Part shown: piece by piece, positions 52,364 through 62,104 of the stretch
How positions within the stretch are numbered: the first letter of the stretch is position 1
How the letters are laid out: each line of letters opens with the position of its first letter
NCBI RefSeq assembly: GCF_027247405.1
Contig: NZ_CP097463.1
Span: forward strand, 2,790,001-2,854,000
From: Jatrophihabitans cynanchi
GTDB lineage: Bacteria; Actinomycetota; Actinomycetes; Mycobacteriales; Jatrophihabitantaceae
Length of the DNA stretch: 64,000 bases
Reading direction: 5' to 3'
The notes under the pieces: model-generated
Seen by the model: only the letters and a program-made list of their open reading frames with translations
What the model was told of the DNA's origin: nothing
Databases searched by the model: none
Program-made: the position numbers and the translations under genes

Positions 52364-52386
52364 AACCTACTTGCCCCAAGTAGGCT
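52364..52386. promoter_or_regulatory. Divergent -10 boxes joined by a palindrome
   Basis: Minus-strand TAGGTT (52369-52364) serves the MazG-like gene and plus-strand TAGGCT (52381-52386) the DUF2520 gene. CCTACTT-N5-AAGTAGG (52366-52384) overlaps both, so one bound protein could control both promoters. Confidence 0.55.
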
Positions 52387-52427
52387 GCGGCGAACGAGTG
52401 ACGGCCGACGGTGACGGAGCAGGTGAC

Positions 52428-53309
52428 GTGAGTACAGCCCGGCCCGCACGGCTGCGGGTGGGCGTGATCAGCGCCGGGCGCGTGGGCAGCGTCCTCGGCG
52501 CCGCGCTGGCGCGCGCCGGGCACCAGGTCGTCGCGGTGTCAGCGGTGTCCGCGGCCTCGCGCGATCGGGCCGAGCGGCTGCTGCCCGGTGCCGAAGTCCG
52601 CGCGCCGGACGACGTGGTCGCCGAGTCGGACCTGGTGCTGCTCGCCGTGCCGGACGACGAGTTGCGCCCGCTGGTCGCGGGGCTGGCCGAGACCGGGGCG
52701 TGGCGGCCCGGTCAGCTCGTCGCGCACACCTCCGGCGCACTCGGCATCGGCGCGCTCGACCCGGCCGCGGCGCGCGGCGTGCTGCCGCTCGCGCTACACC
52801 CGGTGATGACCTTCGTGGGCCGTCCCGAGGACATCGACCGGCTGGACGGCGCCCTGTTCGGCGTCACCGCCGACGACGAACTGCGCCCGGTCGCCGAGTC
52901 GCTGGTGCTGGAGATGGGCGGCGAGCCGGTCTGGGTGCCCGAGACGGCCCGCGGGCTGTACCACGCGGCGTTGAGCATCGGCTCGAACCATCTCGTCACG
53001 ATCGTCGCCGACGCGCTGGGCCTGCTCGGCGACGCCGGCGTCGAGACGCCCTCGCGCCTGCTCGCCCCGCTGGTCAGCGCCTCGCTCGACAACGCGCTGC
53101 GCCTCGGCGACGGCGCGCTGACCGGGCCGGTGTCGCGCGGTGACGTCGCCACCGTCGCCACCCACCTGCGGACGTTGGCCGAGCGCGCGCCACAGGTGCT
53201 GCCGGCGTACCGCGCGATGGCACTGCGCACCGCCGAGCGTGCCCGGGACAGCGACCGGATCACCGCGGCGCAGTTCGCCGACCTCGCCGACACCCTGGAG
53301 CGCGGCTGA
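52428..53309 (+). CDS. Rossmann-fold DUF2520 oxidoreductase-like protein
   Basis: 293 residues. [23 protein letters not shown] is an NAD(P) site; [18 protein letters not shown] and LHPVMTFVG follow, then the DUF2520 helical domain ([18 protein letters not shown]). It resembles ketopantoate-reductase-type and F420-dependent NADP reductase-type folds, and always sits next to panC in actinobacteria, so a pantothenate role is often assumed but not shown. GTG at 52428 with GGAG upstream is chosen; GTG at 52398 is possible. Confidence 0.85.
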   Translation: MSTARPARLRVGVISAGRVGSVLGAALARAGHQVVAVSAVSAASRDRAERLLPGAEVRAPDDVVAESDLVLLAVPDDELRPLVAGLAETGAWRPGQLVAHTSGALGIGALDPAAARGVLPLALHPVMTFVGRPEDIDRLDGALFGVTADDELRPVAESLVLEMGGEPVWVPETARGLYHAALSIGSNHLVTIVADALGLLGDAGVETPSRLLAPLVSASLDNALRLGDGALTGPVSRGDVATVATHLRTLAERAPQVLPAYRAMALRTAERARDSDRITAAQFADLADTLERG

Positions 53310-54133
53310 TGCAGGTGGTCCACTCCCGCGCCGACTTCTTCGCCGCCCGCGAGCAGCTCACCGGCCCGGTCGGCCTGGTGCCGACCATGGGCGCGCTGCA
53401 CGCCGGGCACGCGGCGCTGATCGAAACGGCGGCGCGCACCGCGGAGTCGACCGTCGTCACCGTCTTCGTCAACCCGCTGCAGTTCGGCCCGGACGAGGAC
53501 TTCGGCCGCTACCCTCGGGCGCTCCCGGCCGACCTGGAGCGGTGCGCGGCGGCCGGCGCCGACCTGGTGTGGGCGCCCGCCGTCGAAGACGTCTACCCCG
53601 GCGGCCCGTCCCGGGTGCGCGTCGATCCCGGCTCGCTCGGTGCCGAACTCGAGGGCGCGGCCCGGCCGGGACACTTCGCCGGGATGCTCACCGTCGTCGC
53701 CAAGTTCCTGGGCCTGGTGCGCCCGGCGGTCGGCTTCTTCGGCGAGAAGGACTACCAGCAGCTGACCCTGATCCGCCGGATGGCCGCCGACCTGGAGCTG
53801 ATGGTCGGCGTCGCCGGCGTCCCGACCGTGCGCGAGCCGGACGGCCTGGCGCTGTCCAGCCGCAACATCTACCTGTCCGCGGACGAGCGGCAGCGGGCGA
53901 CGGCGCTCTCGCGCGCCCTGTTCGCCGGTCAGGACGCCGCCGCCGGCGGTGCGGCGAAGGCGGTCGCGGCCGCGCGTGAGGTGCTGGAATCGACCGGCGG
54001 CATCGACGTCGACTACCTCGAACTGCGCGATGCCGAACTCGGGCCCGCCCCCGATCACGGCAGCGGGCGGCTGCTCGTCGCCGCGCGCCTGGGCCGCACC
54101 CGGCTCATCGACAACGTCCCGGTCAGCCTGTGA
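53309..54133 (+). CDS. panC: Pantothenate synthetase PanC
   Basis: 274 residues of the nucleotidyltransferase fold: [19 protein letters not shown] (HIGH-like), [34 protein letters not shown] and [15 protein letters not shown] (KMSKS-like). It joins pantoate and beta-alanine. The TGATG overlap couples it to the DUF2520 gene. panD, the usual next gene in mycobacteria, is absent here; nadB follows. Confidence 0.96.
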   Translation: MQVVHSRADFFAAREQLTGPVGLVPTMGALHAGHAALIETAARTAESTVVTVFVNPLQFGPDEDFGRYPRALPADLERCAAAGADLVWAPAVEDVYPGGPSRVRVDPGSLGAELEGAARPGHFAGMLTVVAKFLGLVRPAVGFFGEKDYQQLTLIRRMAADLELMVGVAGVPTVREPDGLALSSRNIYLSADERQRATALSRALFAGQDAAAGGAAKAVAAAREVLESTGGIDVDYLELRDAELGPAPDHGSGRLLVAARLGRTRLIDNVPVSL

Positions 54134-55767
54134 CCAGCGTCGCCGCGCCCGCACCGGGCTGGAGTGCCGAGACCGACGTCGTGATCGTCGGTTCCGGCAT
54201 CGCCGGGCTGACGACCGCGCTGCACATCGCCCGGCACTCCACGCTGCGGATCATGCTCGTGACCAAGGACGTGCTGGCCGCGGGCTCGACCCGCTGGGCG
54301 CAGGGCGGCATCGCCGCGGCCCTCGGCGCAGGTGACTCGCCGGAGCAGCACTTCGACGACACGATCGTGGCAGGCGCCGGCGTGTGCGACGAGGCGGCGG
54401 TTCGCGTGCTGGTGCGCGAGGGGCCCGCGGCGGTGCGCGAGCTGGCGCAGATCGGGGCACGGTTCGACCGCACGCACGACGGATCGCTCTCGCTCACCCG
54501 CGAGGGCGGCCACCACCGCGACCGCATCGCCCACGCCGGCGGCGACGCGACGGGCGCCGAGATCGAGCGCGCGCTGGTCACCCGCGTGCTGGACGCCACG
54601 TCCGTCGAGGTGCTCGAACACGCGCTCGTCCTGGACCTGCTGCGCACCGCGGACGGGCAGATCGCCGGCCTCACCCTGCACGTGATGGGCGAGGGGCAGC
54701 GCGACGGTGTCGGCGCAGTGCGCGCACGGGCGGTGGTGCTGGCCACCGGCGGCATCGGCCAGATCTACGCCTCGACCACCAACCCGTCGGTGTCGACCGG
54801 CGACGGTGTCGCGGTGGCGCTGCGGGCCGGGGCGGTCGTCCGCGACCTGGAGTTCGTGCAGTTCCACCCGACCGTCACCTGGCTCGGCGCGCGGGCGCGC
54901 GGGCAGCAGCCGCTGGTCAGCGAGGCGGTGCGTGGTGAGGGCGCGTTCCTCGTCGACGACGCGGGCGTGCGGTTCATGCAGGGCCAGCACGAGCTCGCCG
55001 ACCTCGCGCCGCGTGACATCGTGGCCAAGGCGATCCTGCGGCGGATGCGCGAGACGGGGGCCGAGCACCTGTGGCTGGACGCGCGCGCGTTCGGCGCCGA
55101 GAAGTGGCGGGTCCGCTTCCCGACGATCCACGAAACCCTGCTGTCACTGGGCATTGACCCGGTGCACGAGCTGATCCCGATCGTGCCCGCGTGCCACTAC
55201 GCGAGCGGCGGGGTGCGCACCGACCTGCACGGCGAGACGTCGGTACCCGGCCTGTTCGCGTGCGGCGAGACGGCCTGTACCGGCGTGCACGGCGCCAACC
55301 GGCTGGCGTCCAACTCACTGCTCGAGGGGCTGGTCTACGGCCGCCGGATCGCCGAGTCGATCCGCACGCGGCTGGACGCCCCGGGCGCGCCGCCCGAGCC
55401 CGAACCGAGCACTACCGAGCCCGCCGCGCTGATCGGCGACAAGGCCCGGCCGGCGCTGCAGCAACTGATGTCCGAGCACGTCGGCGTGCTGCGTGACGCC
55501 GCCGGGCTGGCCGCCGCCGAGCGCGGCCTGGCTGAGTTGCGCGCCGAGGCGGGCGCGGAGCCGGCGACCGAGAATTGGGAGGCGACCAACCTGCTCACCG
55601 TAGCCGAGGTGCTGGTGCGCGCCGCCCGCCGGCGCGAGGAGACCCGCGGCTCGCACTGGCGCGAGGACTTCCCGGACCGCGACGACGGCAGCTGGCGCGG
55701 GCACCTCGACACCGTGCGCACACCCGACGGCACGCTGACCACGACCTACCGGAGTAGCAGTGACTGA
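54130..55767 (+). CDS. nadB: L-aspartate oxidase NadB
   Basis: 545 residues. The FAD site [33 protein letters not shown], the succinate dehydrogenase-like catalytic region EFVQFHPT and [27 protein letters not shown] are all present. It oxidises aspartate to iminoaspartate for NAD synthesis. GTG start overlaps the panC stop. NadA is not in the window. Confidence 0.95.
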   Translation: MTSVAAPAPGWSAETDVVIVGSGIAGLTTALHIARHSTLRIMLVTKDVLAAGSTRWAQGGIAAALGAGDSPEQHFDDTIVAGAGVCDEAAVRVLVREGPAAVRELAQIGARFDRTHDGSLSLTREGGHHRDRIAHAGGDATGAEIERALVTRVLDATSVEVLEHALVLDLLRTADGQIAGLTLHVMGEGQRDGVGAVRARAVVLATGGIGQIYASTTNPSVSTGDGVAVALRAGAVVRDLEFVQFHPTVTWLGARARGQQPLVSEAVRGEGAFLVDDAGVRFMQGQHELADLAPRDIVAKAILRRMRETGAEHLWLDARAFGAEKWRVRFPTIHETLLSLGIDPVHELIPIVPACHYASGGVRTDLHGETSVPGLFACGETACTGVHGANRLASNSLLEGLVYGRRIAESIRTRLDAPGAPPEPEPSTTEPAALIGDKARPALQQLMSEHVGVLRDAAGLAAAERGLAELRAEAGAEPATENWEATNLLTVAEVLVRAARRREETRGSHWREDFPDRDDGSWRGHLDTVRTPDGTLTTTYRSSSD

Positions 55768-56632
55768 TGAGCTAGCCCCCGGCCTGCCCCGCCACCTCGT
55801 CGCCGAGGTGGTGGCCCGCGCGCTGGAGGAGGACCTCGGCGCCGCCGGCGACGTCACCACCTCGGCCACCATCGCCGCCACCGCGCTGGCCGCCGCCGAC
55901 CTCGTGCCGCGGCAGGAGGGCGTGGTGGCCGGCCTGCCCGTCGCCGCGTACGTCTTCGAGACCGTCGGACAGGGCCGGCTGCGCGTCGAGTTCGGTGCCG
56001 CCGACGGCGCGCGGGTGAGCGCGGGCGAGGTGCTGGCGACCGTCCGCGGGCCGGTCCGCGACCTCCTCACCGCCGAGCGCACCGCGCTGAACCTGCTCGG
56101 CCACCTCTCCGGCATCGCCACGCTGACCCGCCGCTGGGTGGACGCCGTTGACGGCACGGGTGCGCAGATCCGCGACACCCGCAAGACGCTGCCGGGCCTG
56201 CGGGCGCTGGAGAAGTACGCGGTGCGCTGCGGCGGAGGTGTGAATCACCGGATGTCTCTGTCCGACGCCGCGCTGGTGAAGGACAACCACGTGGCCGCGG
56301 CCGGCGGTGTGGTCGCCGCGTTCGACCTGGTGCGCGCGGCGTATCCGGACCTTCCGCTGGAGATCGAGGTCGACACCGTGGCGCAGGCGCGCGAGGTGAT
56401 CGAGGCCGGCGCGCAACTCGTGCTGCTCGACAACATGAGCCCGGCCGACATGCGTACGGTCGTCGCGCTCGCGCGTGGCCGGGCCCGGCTGGAGGCCTCC
56501 GGCGGACTGCAACTGGACAACGCCCGCGCGGTGGCCGAGACCGGCGTCGACTACCTTTCGGTCGGTGCGCTGACGCACTCCGCGCCGCAGTTGGACATCG
56601 GCCTGGACATCACCGCCATCGAGACGGACTAG
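55760..56632 (+). CDS. nadC: Quinolinate phosphoribosyltransferase NadC
   Basis: 290 residues: ALEEDLGAAGDVTT, TALNLLGHLSGIATLTRRWVD, DTRKTLPGLRALEKYAVRCGGG, VKDNHVAA and the barrel end SVGALTHSAPQLDIGLDI. It turns quinolinate into nicotinate mononucleotide. It overlaps nadB by eight bases. Confidence 0.96.
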   Translation: MTDELAPGLPRHLVAEVVARALEEDLGAAGDVTTSATIAATALAAADLVPRQEGVVAGLPVAAYVFETVGQGRLRVEFGAADGARVSAGEVLATVRGPVRDLLTAERTALNLLGHLSGIATLTRRWVDAVDGTGAQIRDTRKTLPGLRALEKYAVRCGGGVNHRMSLSDAALVKDNHVAAAGGVVAAFDLVRAAYPDLPLEIEVDTVAQAREVIEAGAQLVLLDNMSPADMRTVVALARGRARLEASGGLQLDNARAVAETGVDYLSVGALTHSAPQLDIGLDITAIETD

Positions 56633-56634
56633 AC

Positions 56635-57402
56635 ATGCTGCTCGCGATCGACATCGGCAACACCAACACCGTCCTCGGCGTGTTCGACGGCGATCGGCTC
56701 GAGCGTTCGTGGCGGATCAAGACCGACGCGCGCAGCACCGCGGACGAGCTCGCGCTCACCTTCCGCGGCCTGCTCGCCGACCACAAGATCACTGGAACCG
56801 CTGCGTGCTCGACCGTGCCCGCCGCGCTTCGCGAGCTGCGCACCATGTTGGCCGGCTACTACCCGGACGTGCCCACCGTGCTGGTCGAACCGGGCGTGCG
56901 CACCGGCGTCAGCCTGCAGTACGAGAACCCGAAGGAGGTCGGCGCCGACCGGATCGTCAACACGCTCGCCGCGCACCATCTCGTGCAGGGGCGTCCCGCG
57001 ATCGTCGTCGACTTCGGCACCACCACGAACTTCGACGTGGTGAGCGAGCGCGGCGACTTCCTCGGCGGCGCGCTCGCGCCGGGCATCGAGATCAGCCTGG
57101 ACGCGCTGGCCGCCCGGGCCGCCCAGTTGCGCAAGGTCGAGCTGATCGCGCCGCGGCACCCGATCGGCAAGAGCACCGTGGAGGCGCTGCAGTCCGGCGT
57201 CGTGTACGGCTTCGCCGGGCAGGTCGACGGCCTGGTGCGCCGGCTGTCGGCGGCGCTGCACCCGGAAGACCCCGACGCGGTGCAGGTGATCGCCACCGGC
57301 GGCCTGGCGACTCTCGTGATCGAGCACTGCGAGACGGTCGACCGCTACGAGCCGGACCTGACGCTGCTCGGCCTGCGGCTGATCTACGACCGCAACACCT
57401 GA
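56635..57402 (+). CDS. coaX: Type III pantothenate kinase CoaX
   Basis: 255 residues of the ASKHA fold: LLAIDIGNTNTVLGVFDGD at the N-terminus, GADRIVNTLAAHH, AIVVDFGTTTNFDVVSERGDFLGGALAPGI. It phosphorylates pantothenate in CoA synthesis, in the same operon as panC. Two bases after nadC. A strong hairpin begins at its stop codon. Confidence 0.95.
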   Translation: MLLAIDIGNTNTVLGVFDGDRLERSWRIKTDARSTADELALTFRGLLADHKITGTAACSTVPAALRELRTMLAGYYPDVPTVLVEPGVRTGVSLQYENPKEVGADRIVNTLAAHHLVQGRPAIVVDFGTTTNFDVVSERGDFLGGALAPGIEISLDALAARAAQLRKVELIAPRHPIGKSTVEALQSGVVYGFAGQVDGLVRRLSAALHPEDPDAVQVIATGGLATLVIEHCETVDRYEPDLTLLGLRLIYDRNT

Positions 57403-57459
57403 CCCGATCGTGCAACCGGCTGCGCCCTGGGGCCGCAGCCGGTTGCTCAATCGGGTCAG
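57399..57459. terminator. Nested hairpin after coaX
   Basis: Outer arms CTGACCCGAT (57399-57408)/ATCGGGTCAG (57450-57459) and inner arms GCAACCGGCTGCG (57412-57424)/CGCAGCCGGTTGC (57434-57446) are perfect pairs. It ends the pan-nad-coaX operon and lies just before the promoter of the next gene. Confidence 0.8.
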
Positions 57460-57463
57460 ACGA

Positions 57464-57469
57464 TAGGTT
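57464..57469 (+). promoter_or_regulatory. -10 box of the LLM oxidoreductase gene
   Basis: TAGGTT, 7 nt before the ATG at 57477. Confidence 0.5.
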
Positions 57470-57476
57470 TCCGGCT

Positions 57477-58394
57477 ATGGACCTGCGTATCTTCACCGAG
57501 CCCCAGCAGGGTGCGTCGTACGACGACCTGCTCCGTGTCGCGCAGAAGACCGAGGAGTGCGGCTTCGACGCGTTCTTCCGCTCCGACCACTACCTGTCGA
57601 TGGGCGACGCCGACGGGTTGCCCGGCCCGACCGACGCCTGGCTGACGCTGGCCGCGCTGGCCCGTGACACATCACGGGTTCGCCTCGGCACGCTGGTCAG
57701 CCCGGCGACGTTCCGGCTGCCCGGCCCGCTCGCCATCAGCGTCGCGCAGGTCGACCAGATGAGCGGCGGCCGCGTCGAGCTCGGCCTGGGTGCCGGCTGG
57801 TTCGAGACCGAGCACACCGCGTACGGCATCGAGTTCCCGCCGGTGGGCGAGCGGTTCAACCGCTTCGCCGAGCAGGTCGAGATCGTCGACGGGTTGCTCA
57901 GCACCCCGGCCGGCCAGACCTACTCGTTCGCCGGCAAGCATTACCAGGTCACCGATTCGCCGGCGCTGCCCAAGCCGGTGCAGTCACCACGTCCGCCGCT
58001 CATCCTGGGTGGTGCCGCGAAGCCGCGCGGCCTCGCGCTCGCGGCGCGCTACGCCGACGAGTACAACGTCTCCTTCGACAAGGCCGGCACGCCCGAGAAG
58101 TTCGAGAAGGTGCGCGGCGCCGTGGCCCAGACCGGCCGCGCGATGAAGTACTCCGCGGCGCAGATCGTCTGCCTGGGTCGCGACGACGCCGAGGTCGCCC
58201 GCCGCGCCGCCGTGCTCGGCCGCGACGTGGCCGAGCTGAAGGAGAACGGGATCGCCGGCACGCCCGCCGAGGTCGTCGACGAGATCGGCAGGTTCACCGG
58301 CTGGGGCGCCGACCGCTTGTACCTGCAGGTGCTCGACCTCACCGACCTGGACCACCTCGAGCTGCTCGCGTCCGAGGTCCTGCCCCAGCTCTGA
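57477..58394 (+). CDS. LLM-class F420-dependent oxidoreductase
   Basis: 305 residues of the luciferase-like TIM barrel. MDLRIFTEPQQGASYDDLLRVAQKTEECGFDAFFRSDHY, split here only by length (start FTEPQQG, then FFRSDHYL), and LGTLVSPATFRLPG, GRVELGLGAGWFETEH, PPLILGGAAKPRGL are typical of F420-dependent LLM enzymes. The presence of the DUF2342 gene fits an F420-making organism. Substrate unknown. Confidence 0.88.
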   Translation: MDLRIFTEPQQGASYDDLLRVAQKTEECGFDAFFRSDHYLSMGDADGLPGPTDAWLTLAALARDTSRVRLGTLVSPATFRLPGPLAISVAQVDQMSGGRVELGLGAGWFETEHTAYGIEFPPVGERFNRFAEQVEIVDGLLSTPAGQTYSFAGKHYQVTDSPALPKPVQSPRPPLILGGAAKPRGLALAARYADEYNVSFDKAGTPEKFEKVRGAVAQTGRAMKYSAAQIVCLGRDDAEVARRAAVLGRDVAELKENGIAGTPAEVVDEIGRFTGWGADRLYLQVLDLTDLDHLELLASEVLPQL

Positions 58395-58401
58395 CGCTTG
58401 T

Positions 58402-58444
58402 CCCCGTAGCAGGGCGACACGCCGGTGAACACCCTGCTACGGGG
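58402..58444. terminator. 13-bp perfect hairpin between convergent genes
   Basis: CCCCGTAGCAGGG (58402-58414) pairs perfectly with CCCTGCTACGGGG (58432-58444) around a 17-nt loop; short CTGAC/GTCAG arms flank it. Bidirectional terminator for the oxidoreductase and response-regulator genes. Confidence 0.85.
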
Positions 58445-58453
58445 CCAAGACGG

Positions 58454-59059
58454 TCAGAGCCAGCCGCGCTCGTCGGCGACGCGGATCGCCTCCACGCGGT
58501 TGCGCACGCCGGTCTTGGCGATCGCCGCGGACAGGTAGTTGCGCACGGTCCCCTCGGACAGGAACAGCTTGGCGGCGACGTCGGCGACCGTGGCACCGTC
58601 ACGCGCCGCGACCAGCACATCGCGCTCGCGCCCGGTGAGCGGCGACGCGCCACCGGCAAGGGTCGCCGCGGCCAGCGCCGGGTCGACCACCCGCTCGCCG
58701 CGAGCGACCCGGCGCACCGCGTCGGCCAGCTGCTCGGCGGGCGCGTCCTTGACAACGAAGCCGAGCGCGCCCGACTCCATCGCGCGGCGCAGGTACCCGG
58801 TGCGGCCGAACGCGGTCAGCATCAGCACCCGGCAGGACGGCAGCTCGTGCGCGAGCGCGGCCGCGGCGGCCAGCCCGTCGACGCCCGGCATCTCGATGTC
58901 CAGCAACGCGACGTCCGGACGGCTCGCCAGCGCCGCGGCCACCACCTCGTCGCCCCGGCCGACCTGCGCCACGACCTCGAAGTCCTCCTCGAGCTCGAGC
59001 AGTGTCGCGAGGGCGGTGCGGATCAGGGTCTGGTCGTCCGCAAGCAGCAGTCTGATCAT
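58454..59059 (-). CDS. LuxR/NarL-type response regulator (DesR-like)
   Basis: 201 residues: receiver LLLADDQTLIRTAL, VALLDIEMPGVDG (phospho-acceptor Asp), LTAFGRTGYLRRAM and FVVKDAP; C-terminal LuxR domain LTGRERDVLVAARDG and EGTVRNYLSAAIAKTG. Partner of the kinase that overlaps it by four bases; most likely controls the adjacent ABC transporter. Confidence 0.93.
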   Translation of the reverse strand: MIRLLLADDQTLIRTALATLLELEEDFEVVAQVGRGDEVVAAALASRPDVALLDIEMPGVDGLAAAAALAHELPSCRVLMLTAFGRTGYLRRAMESGALGFVVKDAPAEQLADAVRRVARGERVVDPALAAATLAGGASPLTGRERDVLVAARDGATVADVAAKLFLSEGTVRNYLSAAIAKTGVRNRVEAIRVADERGWL

Positions 59060-60231
59060 GTCGTGCTGATCGCCGGCGTCTCGGCCGCGCCAGTGGCGCC
59101 CGGCAGCGGCAGCGGCACGTCGACGCGCACCGTCCAGCCGCGGTTCGTGCCGCTCACCTCGACGGTGCCGCCGTCGGCCGCCACGCGCTCGCGCAGCCCG
59201 GTCAGCCCGTTCCCGGCGCCGACAGTGCCGCCGCGCCCGTCGTCGCGTACCTCGATCCAGTTCGGCCCCAGCGTCACGATGCAGTGCGCCGCGTGCGCGT
59301 GCCGGACGACGTTGGTGACCGCCTCGCGCAGCACCCAGCCGAACAGTTCGGACAACTCGGCCGGCACATCGGCAACCGATGCCGGCAGTTCGGCGATGAC
59401 GCCGGCCGCGCGCAACACCTCGCGGGACGTCGCCAGCTCACCGGCCAGCGTCACATCGCGGTGTCCGGCCACTGCGGCGCGCACGTCGCTCAGCGTGCTG
59501 CGCGAGAGCGTCTCGACCTCGGCGATCTCCTTCGCGGCGCGCTCGAACTCCGCGCGCTCGGCGAGCCGGCGGGCCAGCCCGGCCTTGACCGTGATCGTGG
59601 TCAGCGAGTGGCCGAGCAGGTCGTGCAGGTCGCGCGCGATGCGGGTGCGTTCGTTCTCCGCCGCCAGCCGGGCGACCTCCGCACGCGCCGCCGCCAGCTC
59701 GATGTTCGACCGGATGATGGCGAAGAAGCCGAACATCGCCATGCCGACGAGCACGATGGACACCGCGGTGCCGAAGCCGGAGTCGGCGTTCCATCCGGGC
59801 ACGACGGCGGGGACCACCGCGGAGGCGAGCGCCATGGCGCCCACCATCGCGACGCCCCAGCGGGCGCGCGAGGCGACCGTCAGCACGGTGACGTACACGC
59901 AGAACACGAACGCGTCCTCGTGCGCGATCAACAACTCCACGCCGGTGAGCAGGAGCGTCACGACGTACAACGACCAGAACGTCTTGTGCGCGTTCTCCCA
60001 GCCGGCCGGGATCGCGGCCAGGTAGATGATCGCGAACACGCCGATGATCGCGTAGCCGGCAATCTCGACGGCACCGCTCGCGTGCTTGGCCACGCCGCCG
60101 ACGACCTGGGCGAGATAGATGAGCCAGATGCCCGGGAACGCCCACCGCCGCCAGCCGCCGCCCCACAGTGACGTGTTCGCGCCGAAGACGGCGCGAACAC
60201 GTCCTTGCTGGGTCATCGGATCGCAGCTCAT
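59056..60231 (-). CDS. Membrane sensor histidine kinase (DesK-like)
   Basis: 391 residues. About five hydrophobic helices (residues 25-175) are followed by the H-box RIARDLHDLLGHSLTTITVKAG (His near residue 205), and a HATPase_c domain with EAVTNVVRHAHA, DDGRGGTVGAGNGLTGLRERV. The layout is that of NarL-type DesK kinases that sense membrane state or envelope stress. ATG at 60231 is used; ATG five codons later is possible. Confidence 0.92.
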   Translation of the reverse strand: MSCDPMTQQGRVRAVFGANTSLWGGGWRRWAFPGIWLIYLAQVVGGVAKHASGAVEIAGYAIIGVFAIIYLAAIPAGWENAHKTFWSLYVVTLLLTGVELLIAHEDAFVFCVYVTVLTVASRARWGVAMVGAMALASAVVPAVVPGWNADSGFGTAVSIVLVGMAMFGFFAIIRSNIELAAARAEVARLAAENERTRIARDLHDLLGHSLTTITVKAGLARRLAERAEFERAAKEIAEVETLSRSTLSDVRAAVAGHRDVTLAGELATSREVLRAAGVIAELPASVADVPAELSELFGWVLREAVTNVVRHAHAAHCIVTLGPNWIEVRDDGRGGTVGAGNGLTGLRERVAADGGTVEVSGTNRGWTVRVDVPLPLPGATGAAETPAISTT

Positions 60232-60268
60232 GGTGCTTTCCAGGCTAGGTGGTCTGACGGCCGGGTGC

Positions 60269-61027
60269 TCAGACGCGCTGGGTGTCGCGACGGTACGTCC
60301 ACATCGCGAAGCCCGCCATCGCCGCCGACCAGGCCGCCATCACGATCCAGCCCTTGGCACCCCACGGGTCGCCGGACCCGCCGAGCCCGATCTGCCCGGC
60401 CTTGACCAGCCAGTACGACGGGAGCAGCTGGCACAGGTGGACGAACAGGCCGTCGCCGACCAGCGGGAACCAGGTTCCGCCGAGGAACGCGAACAGCGCC
60501 GTGCCGCCGCCCATCGCCGGGCCCATCGAGTCGACCGTCAGCAGGTGGCCCAGCGCGATGCCCATGGCGGCGAAGGGGATCAGCGCGAGCAGCACCAGCC
60601 AGGTCATGTGCACCCACTGGCCGAACGGCATGCGCACCCCCAGGACGGAGCCGGACGCGTACAGCAGCACGATCGCGCAGCCGGCCATCAGGTAGCTGGT
60701 CAGCACCTTGGTGCGGAAGTACGCCCGCGGTGACAGCGGCGTCAGCCGAAGCTGGCGGTTCCAACCGACCGACCGCTCGGCCGCGATCCGCGCGCCGCCG
60801 GCCAGCGCCGCGATCATCGCGCCGAACGCGAGCAGCCCGACCATGTAGTACTGCGGTGCGAACAGGCCGGTGTGCACCGTGTCCGAGCCACCGAAGTTGT
60901 GGTCGTGCTTGTTCGGCGCGGCCAGCAGGAAGTACATGATCACCGGGAAGCCGAGCGAGAAGATGAAGAACCGCTTGTTGCGGAACGAGCGCAGCAGCTC
61001 GTACTTGAGATAGGTGGCGCTGCTCAT
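60269..61027 (-). CDS. ABC-2 type transporter permease
   Basis: 252 residues, six hydrophobic segments; MSSATYLKYELLRSFRNKRFFIFSLGFPVIMYF shows the ABC-2 entry (given here as LKYELLRSFRNKRFF), and ERSVGWNRQLRLTPLSPRAYF is the conserved loop of drug/antibiotic exporters. ATGA overlap with the ATPase gene. Substrate unknown. Confidence 0.9.
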   Translation of the reverse strand: MSSATYLKYELLRSFRNKRFFIFSLGFPVIMYFLLAAPNKHDHNFGGSDTVHTGLFAPQYYMVGLLAFGAMIAALAGGARIAAERSVGWNRQLRLTPLSPRAYFRTKVLTSYLMAGCAIVLLYASGSVLGVRMPFGQWVHMTWLVLLALIPFAAMGIALGHLLTVDSMGPAMGGGTALFAFLGGTWFPLVGDGLFVHLCQLLPSYWLVKAGQIGLGGSGDPWGAKGWIVMAAWSAAMAGFAMWTYRRDTQRV

Positions 61028-61992
61028 CGCGCGTCCTCCATGTCGCTCGTGTCGTCGTCGACGGCGATGTCGCCGTTGTCCGCGGTCAGTTGCAGGAATG
61101 CCTCCTCCAGCCCGGCGCCGCTGACCTCGATGTCGCGTGCCTGCGGGTAGGCCGGCAGCAGCGCGCGCAGTGCGGTGTCGGAGTCCGAGCAGTTCAGGAT
61201 CACGGCCTCGCCGCGCGTGTCGGCGTTGGTCACTCCCGGCAGTGCGGCGAGAGCCGTCAGGTCGGCGTCCGGCAGGGTCGCGCGGATCGTCCGTAGCCCG
61301 ACGGTCGCCTTGATCTCGGTCGCCGGCCCGTCGGCGACGACGGTGCCCCGTGCCATCAGGATGATCCGGTCGGCGTACGCGTCCGCCTCCTCCAGGTAGT
61401 GCGTTGCGAACACGATCGTCTTGCCGCGCGAGGCGAATTCGCGCATCGTCGCCCAGAACTCGCGGCGTGCCTCGACGTCCATCGCGACGGTGGGCTCGTC
61501 CAGCACGAGCAGGTCGGGGTTGCTGACCAGCGCGATCGCGAACCGCAGCCGCTGGGTCTGCCCGCCGGAGAGCCGGTTGGTCCTGCGGCCGACCAGGTCC
61601 TGGATCCGGGTGAGCTCGATCGCCTCGTCGACGCCGAGCGGGTTCGGGTACAGGCTGGCCATCATCGTGATCAGCTCGCGCACGCTCAGGTCCTGGATCA
61701 CCGCTCCGACCTGCAGCATCGCGCCGACCGCGCCGGACGCGATCGCGCGATCCGGCGTCATGCCGAACACGCTCACCGTGCCGGCGTCCGGGGGCAGCAG
61801 GCCCAGCAGCATGTCGATCGTGGTCGACTTGCCGGCGCCGTTCGGGCCGAGCAGCGCGACGGTCTCGCCGGGCGTGATCGCGATGTCGATGCCGCGTACC
61901 GCGTGCACGGGTCCCTGGGGCGATTTGAAGCTCTTGCGAAGGCCGGCGAGCGAGATTCCCGTCGCCGGCCCGGTGTCGGGGTGCGTCGTCAT
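61024..61992 (-). CDS. ABC transporter ATP-binding protein
   Basis: 322 residues: Walker A LLGPNGAGKSTTI, Q-loop, signature RLSGGQTQRLRFA and Walker B LLVLDEPTVAMD, H-loop FATHYLEEAD. The C-terminal region (about 225-322) is the extension of drug-exporter ATPases. First gene of the four-gene exporter/two-component operon. ATG at 61992 is used; no clear promoter box was found upstream. Confidence 0.93.
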   Translation of the reverse strand: MTTHPDTGPATGISLAGLRKSFKSPQGPVHAVRGIDIAITPGETVALLGPNGAGKSTTIDMLLGLLPPDAGTVSVFGMTPDRAIASGAVGAMLQVGAVIQDLSVRELITMMASLYPNPLGVDEAIELTRIQDLVGRRTNRLSGGQTQRLRFAIALVSNPDLLVLDEPTVAMDVEARREFWATMREFASRGKTIVFATHYLEEADAYADRIILMARGTVVADGPATEIKATVGLRTIRATLPDADLTALAALPGVTNADTRGEAVILNCSDSDTALRALLPAYPQARDIEVSGAGLEEAFLQLTADNGDIAVDDDTSDMEDAR

Positions 61993-62092
61993 GGTGATCA
62001 CTGTGCCGTCGGCCGCTGGTGCCGCACAGTGCGGCGAGCACGTGAGTTCGCGGTGACATTCGTCAGGTGGATTTCGCCGATCGTGCTGTCGA

Positions 62093-62098
62093 TACGCT
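62093..62098 (+). promoter_or_regulatory. -10 box of lysS
   Basis: TACGCT, 6 nt before the GTG at 62105, which supports that codon rather than the GTG three bases earlier. Confidence 0.5.
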
Positions 62099-62104
62099 GA
62101 CGTG

